Assembly: GCA_016190405.1 (NCBI GenBank) | Contig: JACPQO010000181.1 | Coordinates: 1-6,441, forward strand | DNA: 6,441 nt | Direction: 5' to 3' | DNA from: Chloroflexota bacterium | GTDB taxonomy: Bacteria; Chloroflexota; Dehalococcoidia; SM23-28-2; RBG-16-64-32 | Part shown: positions 1 to 6,413 of the stretch, piece by piece | Layout: the number at the start of each line of letters is the position of its first letter | Numbering within the stretch: the stretch's first letter is position 1 | Made by a program: the position numbers and the translations under genes | Notes under the pieces: model-generated | Told to the model about the DNA's origin: nothing | The model's database searches: none | The model's input: only the letters and a program-made list of their open reading frames with translations

Positions 1-329
1 AGGCGGCGGTGCGGGAGGTGTACGTGGACGTGCTGATCCGGCAGTACATCGTGGGCATAACGGAGGCGACCCGCAGCCACGATACGGTGTACCTGGGGGC
101 GTCGCCGCGGGGCTCGCTGGCGCTGCAGCGTCTGGGCCAGGCGCGGGCGCTGCTGGACGGCCGGGATTTCGTGCTGCCGGACGACGTAAAGTCGCTGGCC
201 TACCCGGCGCTGGGCCACCGCATCATCCTGAACGCCCAGGCCCGGGTGAAGGGGCTGACGGCGGCGCAGGTGGTGGCCGAGTGCCTGGAGCGGCTGCCGG
301 TCCCTGGAGTGCGAGCCCGCAGGTCCTAG
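1..329 (+). CDS. MoxR-family AAA+ ATPase, C-terminal fragment (5' end outside window)
   Basis: Only the last ~108 residues are visible. The reading frame is open to the left edge (first complete codon at 3), so the gene starts upstream and the GTG at 9 is just an internal Val. The fragment is the C-terminal helical lid of a MoxR ATPase. It has a helix with YIVGITEATR, then the sensor-2 segment LGASPRGSLAL with its arginine, then a QARALLDGRDFVLPDDV segment and a LAYPALGHRIIL segment, all in the family order. Walker A, Walker B and the arginine finger lie outside the window. MoxR ATPases are cytosolic and thought to act as chaperones or remodelling factors for membrane-linked partners, usually encoded beside a DUF58 protein, as here. 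The stop is 11 nt before the DUF58 start and overlaps that gene's Shine-Dalgarno, suggesting translational coupling. Family assignment is secure; the client is unknown. Confidence 0.93.
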   Translation, partial: AAVREVYVDVLIRQYIVGITEATRSHDTVYLGASPRGSLALQRLGQARALLDGRDFVLPDDVKSLAYPALGHRIILNAQARVKGLTAAQVVAECLERLPVPGVRARRS

Positions 330-332
330 GAG
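328..332 (+). promoter_or_regulatory. Shine-Dalgarno of the DUF58 gene
   Basis: AGGAG sits 8 nt before the GTG at 341 and overlaps the TAG stop of the upstream MoxR gene. It decides the start of the DUF58 gene: a more upstream in-frame GTG at 281 lies inside the MoxR coding region, and the 20 extra residues it would add are Pro/Ala/Gly-rich and unlike the family. Confidence 0.7.
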
Positions 333-340
333 CGCGCGTC

Positions 341-1639
341 GTGAGACGGCTGGTCGTGGGGCTGGGGCGGCTCGTCCGGCGCAATCACAACCTGCTGTTC
401 GTGCTGGCAGCCTTCGGCACGATGTTCGGGCTGGCTACGGTCAGCGGTTACTGGCTCTTCTACCGGGTGTCCTATCTGATCGGCGGGCTGGTGCCGCTGA
501 GCTTCATCTGGGCGCGGGTGCAGGCCCGGGGCCTGGAAGTGACGGTGCAACGCGCCGTGGGCCGCCTCCAGGTAGGACAGCAGGCGGAGGCGCGGGTGCG
601 GCTGAAGAGCCGCAGCATCCTGACCAAGCTGTGGCTGGAGGTGGAGGACCGGACGGACATGCCGGGGAGGCCGGCGCGCACGGTGCTCACGCTGCCGTCG
701 CGGGGCCAGCGGAACTGGAAGGTGAGCCTGGCCTGCAGACGCCGCGGCGTGTATACGGCCGGGCCGGTGCAGCTGACCACAGGCGACCCGTTCGGCCTGT
801 TCCGGATCAGCCGCCGCTACGGCGAGAAACACTCGCTGCTGGTGCTGCCGCAGCCGACGGAGCTGCCGTACTTCTGGGCGCCGCCGGCGCAGCTGCCTGG
901 GGAGGGAACGGTGCGGCGTCGCACGCACTACGTGACCCCCAACGCGTCGACGGTGCGCGACTACGAGCCGGGCGATAGCTATAACCGCATTCACTGGCGT
1001 TCCACGGCGCGGCTGAACCGGCTGATGGTGAAGACGTTCGAGATGGATCCCACCAGCGACATCTGGGTGCTGCTGGACCTGCAGAAGTCGGTGCAGGTGG
1101 GCGAAGAGGACGACAGCACCGAAGAGTACGGCGTGCGGATAGCCGCTTCCCTGGCCAACCACTTCCTCCAGGTCAACCGGATGCTGGGATTCCTGGCCTA
1201 CGGGCGGGAGACGGCGGTCCTGGAGCCGGCGCGGGGCTCCCAGCAGTACAGCCGGCTGCTGGAGGCGCTAGCCCTGGCCAGGGCCGAAGGGGCGCTGCCC
1301 CTGGGGCGGGTGCTGCAGGAGGAGGGGCGGCGGTTCGGGCGGCACAGCACGCTGATCGCGGTGACGCCTTCGGCGGGGGAGGAGTGGGTGGAGGCGCTGC
1401 AGTCGCTCGTGCAGCAGGGGAGCCGCTGCGCGGTGGTGCTGATGGAACCGGGCAGCTTCGGGGGCGCGGAGGACGCGCTGTTGCCCTTCAGCACGCTGGT
1501 GGCCAGCGACATCCTGACCTATATGGTGCGCTGCGGGGACGATCTGTCGCTGGCGCTGGGGCCGGCGGGAGCGGCCGGGGGGCCGGCGCCGGAGCGGCAA
1601 AAGGCGGGATCGGTGCCCGGGATGGGACGGGGTCGCTAG
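341..1639 (+). CDS. DUF58 domain membrane protein (vWA-like fold), partner of MoxR
   Basis: A protein of 432 residues starting at GTG 341. A basic N-terminus (RRLVVGLGRLVRR) is followed by two hydrophobic segments at about 17-37 and 41-58, then a beta-rich region in which GVYTAGPVQLTTGDPFGLF matches the usual segment before the DUF58 core. The DUF58 signature is clear at 206-224: RDYEPGD, then IHWRSTAR. A vWA-type first strand follows (DIWVLLDLQKS, 240-250). Its metal-site motif reads D246-x-Q248-x-S250 rather than DxSxS, so metal binding may be lost or altered. The C-terminal ~30 residues are a Gly/Ala/Pro-rich tail without recognisable domain. DUF58 proteins are typically encoded between a MoxR ATPase and a transglutaminase-like membrane protein and are thought to bridge them; that is exactly this arrangement. 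The stop is 2 nt from the next start. The biochemical function is not established. Confidence 0.93.
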   Translation: MRRLVVGLGRLVRRNHNLLFVLAAFGTMFGLATVSGYWLFYRVSYLIGGLVPLSFIWARVQARGLEVTVQRAVGRLQVGQQAEARVRLKSRSILTKLWLEVEDRTDMPGRPARTVLTLPSRGQRNWKVSLACRRRGVYTAGPVQLTTGDPFGLFRISRRYGEKHSLLVLPQPTELPYFWAPPAQLPGEGTVRRRTHYVTPNASTVRDYEPGDSYNRIHWRSTARLNRLMVKTFEMDPTSDIWVLLDLQKSVQVGEEDDSTEEYGVRIAASLANHFLQVNRMLGFLAYGRETAVLEPARGSQQYSRLLEALALARAEGALPLGRVLQEEGRRFGRHSTLIAVTPSAGEEWVEALQSLVQQGSRCAVVLMEPGSFGGAEDALLPFSTLVASDILTYMVRCGDDLSLALGPAGAAGGPAPERQKAGSVPGMGRGR

Positions 1640-1641
1640 CC

Positions 1642-4116
1642 ATGGCCGAACTGGAGTGGATGCGGCCGGTGGCCAGGCCGGCCTCGCCAGCAGCGCCCGC
1701 CTGGCTGAGAGGGCTGGCGCGCCGCTTCTTCGATTGGGAGGACTGGCTAACGCTGGCGCTGGCGCTGGCAGCCGTCCTGGCGGTGTCGCTATCGCTGGAG
1801 GGAGCCGGGTGGTCGCAGGACATGCCGGCGCTGTCGCTGGTGGGGGTGCTGGCTCTGCTGCTGTCGCTGTTCGTGGCCCGCTCGAGCTTGCCGGCGCTGC
1901 TGGCCTGGCCGCTGGCGTTGGTGATGGGGGCCGTGGTGACGTTCTGGCAGACGCTGGAGATGGTCGGCCCCGGCGGCCTGGAGACGCGGGTGGACGCCAT
2001 TTATGTCCGCTTCAACGGCTGGTTCTACGCCGCCTTCACGAACCAGATCAGCAACGACCCCCTGCCGCGAGACGTGTTGACGATAGGGCTGACGTGGCTG
2101 GGCGTGTTCCTGTTTGGCTGGAGCCTCTTCCGCTGGCACAACGCCTGGCCAGGGCTGGTGCCCGGCGGGGTGGCCCTGTTCATGGACCTGGTGATCGTGG
2201 GGGACTCCCTGTCCGCGGCTATCGTCCTGTACCTGCTGCTGGGCGCCCTGTTGGTGATGCGCACGAACCTGACGGCGCGCATCCGGCAGTGGCGCGCCGA
2301 AGGGGTAAGTTACCCGCCGTTCATCAGCATATCGATCTTGCATTACGCCTTATGGGCCGTGCTCTTCTTGATTGCCGCGGCCTGGATCGCGCCGGTCGGG
2401 CCCTTCCCCACGCCAAAAGTGGTGGAGGCGCTCGTCCAGCCGCTGGAGGGGATCGGCACGGACTTCGTGCGGCTGGCGGGGCCGCTGCGGGTCAAGAAGA
2501 TCGTGCCGGTGCACAACTACACCTCCATCCTGCCCTTCCAGGGCTCGGTGCGCCTGGGAGAGCGGGAGCTGCTGTCGGTGCGGGTGGACGACCCGACCCT
2601 GGAGGGGCCTATCGCCCTGCGGGGCGCGGTTTACGACGAGTACGGCTCCGGCGGCTGGTCCGCGGGCCCCCGACGGGAGATAGAACTTTCGCCGCTGCTG
2701 GCCGAGCAGGTCCGCCAGAAGCTGCAGGACGGCTCCCTGGCGGGCCGGCTGGTGGCCCTGACCGTGCAGGTGGAAGCGAAGAGCGTGGTGGGGACGGTGC
2801 TATTCTCGCCGGGTGAGCCGGTGTCGGCGGGGGTGCCGGCCCGGATCGAGGCGCTGGCGGGGAGCGTGTTCTCGGCGCCGATATATGTCCCCGGCGGCGG
2901 AGCCGGCCTCAGCGACCAGGAGGTGCTGGCCCAATGGGCCCACCTGCCGCCGCGCTTTCTGGCAGTGGGGATAGAGCGCGACGGTTCGGGGCGGGTCCTA
3001 TCGGCCCAGGTGATCGATGGACGGAGTTTGGCGCTGCTGGACGCCCTGGTGGTCCGCCCCCAGGATGCCCTGGCCGAGGGCGAATCGTACGTAGTGTTCG
3101 GCCTGACCCAGACCGTGTCGGACGACGAGCTGCGGCAGGGGGGCTGGGACTACCCGGCCTGGATCCGCGATCAGTACCTGCAACTGCCGGATAACCTTCC
3201 GGAGCGGGTGACGGAGCTGGCAGGAGAGGTGGCGTTGACGGAAGCCACGCCCTACGACCGAGCCCAGGCGATCGAGGCGTACCTGCGGCAGTACAAGGTG
3301 GACTACAGCGTGGCGGACACGCCGCCGGGCCGAGACACGGTGGACTACTTCCTGTTCGATTCCAAGCGCGGCTACTTCGACTATCACGCTTCGGCGATGG
3401 TGGTGATGCTGCGCGCAATAGGCGTGCCGGCGCGGCTGGCGGTGGGCTTCGTCATCGACCAGAAAGACTACGACCGCGACTCCGGGGCGTACATGGTGCG
3501 GGACAGGAACGCCTACGCCTGGCCCGAGGTGTACATACCCGGACACGGCTGGGTGGAGTTCAATCCCTCGCCGGACCGTCCGGAGGAGCTGCGGCCGGGG
3601 ACGCAGGCCGAGGCCGGCACCCTGACGGAGCCGGACCTGGACGACTTCCCCGACCTGCCGGTGGGCTCCGGCGCGTTCCTCCCTATAGTGGGCGGCGACA
3701 CCGCCAGCGGATCGAGCTCGTCTTCCGACGGCTCGGGCTTCGGCTACGAGCCGTGGATCGCCCTGGCGGTGGCGGGGTTGGCGGCGGCGGTGGCGGGGAG
3801 CGTGGCCCTGGGCTGGCGGAGGTCCGTAGCCGGGCTGCCCTACCCGCAGCAATTGTGGGAGAAGACAGTGCGCCTGGCCTCCTGGGCCGGGCACCCCCCG
3901 GAGCCCGGGCAGACGCCGGCCGACTTCGCCGGCCGCCTGGAGCGGGCCTTCCGGGGCGTGCGAGATATCCCGACGCTGGCCGCCGCTTACAACCGCTCGC
4001 GCTTTGCGCACCGGGATGCGGAGGCGGCGGAGCGCCAGCATCTAGCGAAGCTGTGGCCGCACCTGCGCGGCGCTCTATTATGGGCGATGCTGGCGCGGCT
4101 CTGGCGGCGCCGCTGA
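1642..4116 (+). CDS. TgpA-like polytopic membrane protein with transglutaminase-fold domain and DUF4129; catalytic triad replaced
   Basis: A protein of 824 residues. ATG 1642 is chosen because it lies 2 nt after the DUF58 stop, with a weak purine-rich GGACGGGG stretch upstream; the frame stays open further 5' only inside the DUF58 gene. About seven membrane segments (near 35-53, 62-79, 83-102, 144-163, 170-187, 190-206, 229-251) precede a large extracytoplasmic region. That region contains the family segment LRGAVYDEYGSGGW (~327-339) and a transglutaminase-like core at ~528-645. A Gly/Ser linker (~690-702), an eighth membrane segment (704-725) and a cytosolic DUF4129 tail follow (PGQTPADFAGRLERA, then AAAYNRSRFA). 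In the core the nucleophile motif reads RGYFDYHASAMVVMLR (F579 for Cys), the histidine motif NAYAWPEVY (Y625 for His) and the aspartate motif WVEFNPSP (N641 for Asp). Flanking motifs are preserved, so this is probably a non-catalytic pseudoenzyme, perhaps a binding or sensing module. Domain assignment is firm; loss of activity is an inference. Confidence 0.93.
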   Translation: MAELEWMRPVARPASPAAPAWLRGLARRFFDWEDWLTLALALAAVLAVSLSLEGAGWSQDMPALSLVGVLALLLSLFVARSSLPALLAWPLALVMGAVVTFWQTLEMVGPGGLETRVDAIYVRFNGWFYAAFTNQISNDPLPRDVLTIGLTWLGVFLFGWSLFRWHNAWPGLVPGGVALFMDLVIVGDSLSAAIVLYLLLGALLVMRTNLTARIRQWRAEGVSYPPFISISILHYALWAVLFLIAAAWIAPVGPFPTPKVVEALVQPLEGIGTDFVRLAGPLRVKKIVPVHNYTSILPFQGSVRLGERELLSVRVDDPTLEGPIALRGAVYDEYGSGGWSAGPRREIELSPLLAEQVRQKLQDGSLAGRLVALTVQVEAKSVVGTVLFSPGEPVSAGVPARIEALAGSVFSAPIYVPGGGAGLSDQEVLAQWAHLPPRFLAVGIERDGSGRVLSAQVIDGRSLALLDALVVRPQDALAEGESYVVFGLTQTVSDDELRQGGWDYPAWIRDQYLQLPDNLPERVTELAGEVALTEATPYDRAQAIEAYLRQYKVDYSVADTPPGRDTVDYFLFDSKRGYFDYHASAMVVMLRAIGVPARLAVGFVIDQKDYDRDSGAYMVRDRNAYAWPEVYIPGHGWVEFNPSPDRPEELRPGTQAEAGTLTEPDLDDFPDLPVGSGAFLPIVGGDTASGSSSSSDGSGFGYEPWIALAVAGLAAAVAGSVALGWRRSVAGLPYPQQLWEKTVRLASWAGHPPEPGQTPADFAGRLERAFRGVRDIPTLAAAYNRSRFAHRDAEAAERQHLAKLWPHLRGALLWAMLARLWRRR

Positions 4117-4126
4117 CCTCTTCGTC

Positions 4127-6037
4127 CTACTGCCAGCCGAACAGGTTCCAGCCCTGATAGATGGCGAGGGTGTTCTCGCCGTAGTCGATTTCGCAGGTGG
4201 CGCTGGCGTTGACAAAGTAGACTTCTCCCAGGAAGAACTGCTTCAGGCTCTGCAGGCCCTCGGGGATGTCCGGGTCGAAGTTCAACCACTCCTTGGTCTG
4301 GTTGTTGAAGGACCAGGCCACGTTGGTCGCGGCCAGGCAGTCGCCCAGTTGGGCCTCTACGGGAAGGTAGGAGCCGGGCGTGAACGTGGGCGTGGCGGTG
4401 GGGCTGGCCGTCGGCGTGGGGCTGGCCGTCGGCGTGAAGGTCGGCGTGGGGGTAGGGGTACGCGTCGATGTGGGAGTAGGAGTGGGAGTGCGGGTCGGCG
4501 TGGCCGTGGTGGTAGGGGTGGGGGTGCCCTGCAGCGGGCCGACCTCAATAGCGCCGGCCGGGATGGAGAACGTGGACTCGCCACTGGTGTTGAAGGAGCG
4601 GAGCCGGTAGCAGTAGGCCTGGCCGGGGGTCAGGCCACCGCCGTAATCGTTATCGGTGTAGGACACGGTGCCAGCGGGCACCGTGTCCAGGAGGGTGAAG
4701 TCGGCGATCGCCGCTGCCAGGCAGTCCTTGGGGGCCCGCCAGACCTCGAACCCCATCTCGCCGGAGACGTCCGCCCAGTTGAGGACGATGGAGGCCGAGG
4801 GGACGGCGGTGAGGAGGGCGGGCGCCGGGGGAGGCGAGCCGGAGCCGAGCGGATAGAGGCTGGCGGCGCCGGCGGCGTCGTCGGCGCACGGGGTGCGCTG
4901 AATACTCCCGTAGCTGGCGTCCATGGCGGGACAGGAGTTGCAGCCGCTGTTGCTGGAGGGATGGCCCAAGCCCAGGACGTGCCCGTATTCATGCAGGAGA
5001 GTCGTCCACAGGTCGACGAAGCTATCGCAGGCGCCCTTGACGCCGTCCACGGCCCACCTGTCGCCCCAATGATCGTTGTCGATCTGCACGTCGGCATCCA
5101 CGATGGAAGAGCCGGTGAAGCACCAGGAGGTGATGGCCAGGATGTTGCTGGCGTGGTTGGCGTCGCCGATACCCCAGGTGGTGTCGTTGAACCCGTCATA
5201 GAAGGGACAGCCGTCGGCGCCGCTTAGCCGGGTGGTGTTGCCCAGGGGCCCAAAGGCGACATAGGAGTCGGGCAGGTCCTGCCAGGCGTGAAAGGCGGCG
5301 GCGGCGGCGCGGCGGACCTGCTGGGCCGTAAGCTGGCCGGGCCGGCCGCTGTTGGCGTTGACGAAGAAGGGTACCGGGATTTGACTGGTCGAGAACTGGA
5401 AGCCGCCAACGGTGACGAAGGAGCTCTCCACCAGAGGCGCGCCTTGCTGGAGAGGGTCTTCGGCGGGGGAGAGGGCGCCTCGAGCGGCGGCGCCGATCCT
5501 CCGTTGCAGCTCCGGCAGGGGGAGGCCGGCCTGGCCGGCTTGAAGGCCGGCGACAGTGCCGTCGTCGGCGACGGCCAGCTTGCTCTGGAAGGCCTGGGTC
5601 AAAACGAGCCGACCGGCGGGCGTGCTGCGGAGGAAGAGGACAGCCCGCTCGCCGACTGTGAACTCGGGACTGGTGCCTACAGCCAGGCGGTACTGGCCGA
5701 GATCGCCGCCGGGAACGCTCAGCGCGAGGGCGCCGGCGGGCTGGCCCTTGAGCGGCTGCTCGGGGGTAAGCGACACGAAAGTGGCGATGGAGCCGCCGCC
5801 ATCGGCGAGGCAGCTCTGGAGGCTGCGGACCGTGGCCACGACGACGAGGTCCGACTCATCGGTCATCTGCTGGAGGGTGGAGGCGAACATGAGGCCACCG
5901 GGGCCCGCCGTGTGGGAGGGGCCGGAGCTGCGCGGCGGCGTGCACTGAAGAGCGGCGGGTGCGTAGCGGGCGCTGCCGTGATCGGTGGCGATGAAGAGGA
6001 CGACCAGGGCGGCAGCCAGGTAGACTAGCGTCCTCAC
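4127..6037 (-). CDS. Secreted modular matrixin-like zinc metalloprotease with FnIII domain, Thr-Pro linker and GWNLFGW C-terminal domain
   Basis: A protein of 636 residues starting with GTG (complement of 6035-6037). No ATG, GTG or TTG occurs in frame between it and the upstream stop near 6122, and no strong Shine-Dalgarno is visible. Residues 1-23 form a signal peptide ([14 protein letters not shown] core, cut near GSA-R). An N-terminal module (~48-165) has [23 protein letters not shown] and [12 protein letters not shown] know this pattern from bacterial secreted proteins but cannot name its function. The catalytic domain (~218-397) has [11 protein letters not shown] with zinc ligands H349, H353, H359 and general base E350, and a probable Met-turn at M372 (CPAMDASY), as in matrixins/metzincins. 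A fibronectin type III-like domain (~402-500), a Thr-Pro linker (504-554) and a ~80-residue C-terminal domain ending GWNLFGWQ follow. There are twelve cysteines, an even number in each module. It is probably an exported, surface-linked protease; the substrate is unknown. Confidence 0.92.
   Translation of the reverse strand: MRTLVYLAAALVVLFIATDHGSARYAPAALQCTPPRSSGPSHTAGPGGLMFASTLQQMTDESDLVVVATVRSLQSCLADGGGSIATFVSLTPEQPLKGQPAGALALSVPGGDLGQYRLAVGTSPEFTVGERAVLFLRSTPAGRLVLTQAFQSKLAVADDGTVAGLQAGQAGLPLPELQRRIGAAARGALSPAEDPLQQGAPLVESSFVTVGGFQFSTSQIPVPFFVNANSGRPGQLTAQQVRRAAAAAFHAWQDLPDSYVAFGPLGNTTRLSGADGCPFYDGFNDTTWGIGDANHASNILAITSWCFTGSSIVDADVQIDNDHWGDRWAVDGVKGACDSFVDLWTTLLHEYGHVLGLGHPSSNSGCNSCPAMDASYGSIQRTPCADDAAGAASLYPLGSGSPPPAPALLTAVPSASIVLNWADVSGEMGFEVWRAPKDCLAAAIADFTLLDTVPAGTVSYTDNDYGGGLTPGQAYCYRLRSFNTSGESTFSIPAGAIEVGPLQGTPTPTTTATPTRTPTPTPTSTRTPTPTPTFTPTASPTPTASPTATPTFTPGSYLPVEAQLGDCLAATNVAWSFNNQTKEWLNFDPDIPEGLQSLKQFFLGEVYFVNASATCEIDYGENTLAIYQGWNLFGWQ
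4132..4153. repeat. 22-bp direct repeat, copy 1 (C-terminal GWNLFGW codons)
   Basis: These 22 bases are identical to 6419-6440. Here they encode, on the minus strand, the last residues (GWNLFGW) of the metalloprotease, just before its final Gln and stop. Identity includes third codon positions, so the match is at DNA level and not only protein level. Confidence 0.9.
4398..4435. repeat. 18-bp perfect tandem duplication inside the Thr-Pro linker
   Basis: The unit at 4398-4415 is repeated exactly at 4416-4433, with two more matching bases. On the minus strand the 18-bp period equals six codons and encodes the repeated peptide TASPTP. It lies within a wider degenerate Thr-Pro coding tract (about 4377-4527). 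The in-frame period and exact identity suggest a recent slippage duplication that lengthened the linker. Confidence 0.85.
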
Positions 6038-6148
6038 GACGCCGGATGCCGCGGGTCCGGCGAGTGAACCCCTGGCGCGGCGACGGGCGTCCGGCGTATT
6101 CAGGGCGACGTTCCCTCTCAGCTATATCTCATTTCTGGAGCGACGGGG

Positions 6149-6190
6149 CGGCCAGGGCCAAGCACCTCCAACGAAGAAGACGCCTGGCCG
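6149..6190. repeat. Short inverted repeat (8-bp arms, 26-nt loop)
   Basis: CGGCCAGG at 6149-6156 faces CCTGGCCG at 6183-6190. It is about 110-150 nt upstream of the metalloprotease start, so it could form a hairpin in the leader RNA if transcription begins further right. In such GC-rich DNA an 8-bp pair may be chance. Confidence 0.3.
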
Positions 6191-6242
6191 TCGGGGGCGG
6201 TTACGACCGATGTCACATGATTGTTGCAGCGAGGAACACGTC

Positions 6243-6256
6243 ATAGCCATGGCTAT
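6243..6256. promoter_or_regulatory. 14-bp perfect palindrome, possible operator
   Basis: ATAGCCATGGCTAT is its own reverse complement. It lies in the most AT-rich part of the intergenic region, about 206 nt upstream of the metalloprotease start. Size and symmetry suit a dimeric helix-turn-helix regulator, but no regulator gene is in the window and there is no second copy here, so the role is inferred. Confidence 0.35.
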
Positions 6257-6325
6257 CGATACACAATTGCTTCACCAATGAGCCCGGGCCAGCCGTCCGG
6301 CAGAATGGTGAGCGCCAGATGCAAC

Positions 6326-6353
6326 GAGGAACCAGGAACCTGGAACAAGGAAC
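6326..6353. repeat. Heptanucleotide tandem repeat (four units of nnGGAAC)
   Basis: Four consecutive 7-bp units read GAGGAAC, CAGGAAC, CTGGAAC and AAGGAAC, followed by a partial unit AAGG. The last five positions of each unit are invariant while the first two vary. It forms the left arm of the larger inverted structure at 6326-6406. Confidence 0.85.
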
Positions 6354-6406
6354 AAGGCCCCGCCGCCCCCTGGTTCCAGGTTCCCCGGTTCCTGGCTCCT
6401 GGCCTC
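6326..6406. repeat. Long imperfect inverted repeat built of heptads; possible 3'-end hairpin of the right-hand minus-strand gene
   Basis: The left arm (6326-6357) is a GGAAC heptad array and the right arm (6370-6406) is the inverted type (CTGGTTC, CAGGTTC, CCCGGTTC, CTGGCTC, CTGGCCTC). The best perfect pairing is 12 bp, GGAACCTGGAAC at 6335-6346 with GTTCCAGGTTCC at 6373-6384, around a C-rich loop; other registers pair almost as well. It begins 8 nt past the stop of the truncated minus-strand gene, so it could end or stabilise that transcript. No T-tract follows on the minus strand, so a classic intrinsic terminator is not supported. A dispersed REP-like element is equally possible. Confidence 0.75.
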
Positions 6407-6413
6407 ATCCGCT

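Larger units (their letters stand above)
6038..6413. other. Intergenic region between two tandem minus-strand genes
   Basis: About 376 nt without a convincing coding region. It is the 5' leader/promoter region of the metalloprotease gene and the 3' flank of the truncated gene on the right. It contains an 8-bp inverted repeat (6149-6190), an AT-richer part with a 14-bp palindrome (6243-6256), and a heptad repeat array with its inverted copy (6326-6406). The promoter of the metalloprotease should lie here, but no clear -35/-10 pair could be assigned. Confidence 0.7.

Noticed and set aside
326..1162. Long minus-strand frame (278 codons) opposite the DUF58 gene
   Set aside because: It is His/Arg/Gln/Pro-rich with no domain signature, a typical antisense shadow of a GC-rich gene; the plus-strand DUF58 motifs are unambiguous.
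1384..1641. Possible 86-residue N-terminal extension of the transglutaminase-like gene
   Set aside because: The frame is open but overlaps the DUF58 coding region, the translated extension is Gly/Ala-rich low complexity, and ATG 1642 directly after the DUF58 stop fits operon spacing.
4345..4710. The short peptide DCLAA occurs in both the FnIII-like domain (438-442) and the C-terminal domain (566-570) of the metalloprotease
   Set aside because: The similarity does not extend beyond about five residues (roughly 11 bp), so a domain duplication is not supported.
5288..6028. Long open frame (246 codons) on the plus strand opposite the metalloprotease gene
   Set aside because: It is Gly/Ala/Glu-rich without domain features and mirrors the strongly supported metalloprotease coding sequence. 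High GC makes such antisense frames common.
6121..6150. Possible promoter for the metalloprotease gene (TATAGC on the minus strand, from 6121-6126)
   Set aside because: The -10-like hexamer matches only four of six positions, and no -35-like sequence lies at 16-18 bp spacing, so it was not annotated.
6046..6246. 66-codon open frame on the plus strand in the right intergenic region
   Set aside because: The translation is Arg-rich and without any recognisable pattern, there is no good ribosome binding site, and the frame runs across the presumed leader of the opposite-strand gene. It looks like a chance frame in GC-rich DNA.
6326..6406. CRISPR array
   Set aside because: The units are only 7 bp, directly adjacent without spacers, and reverse orientation half way.
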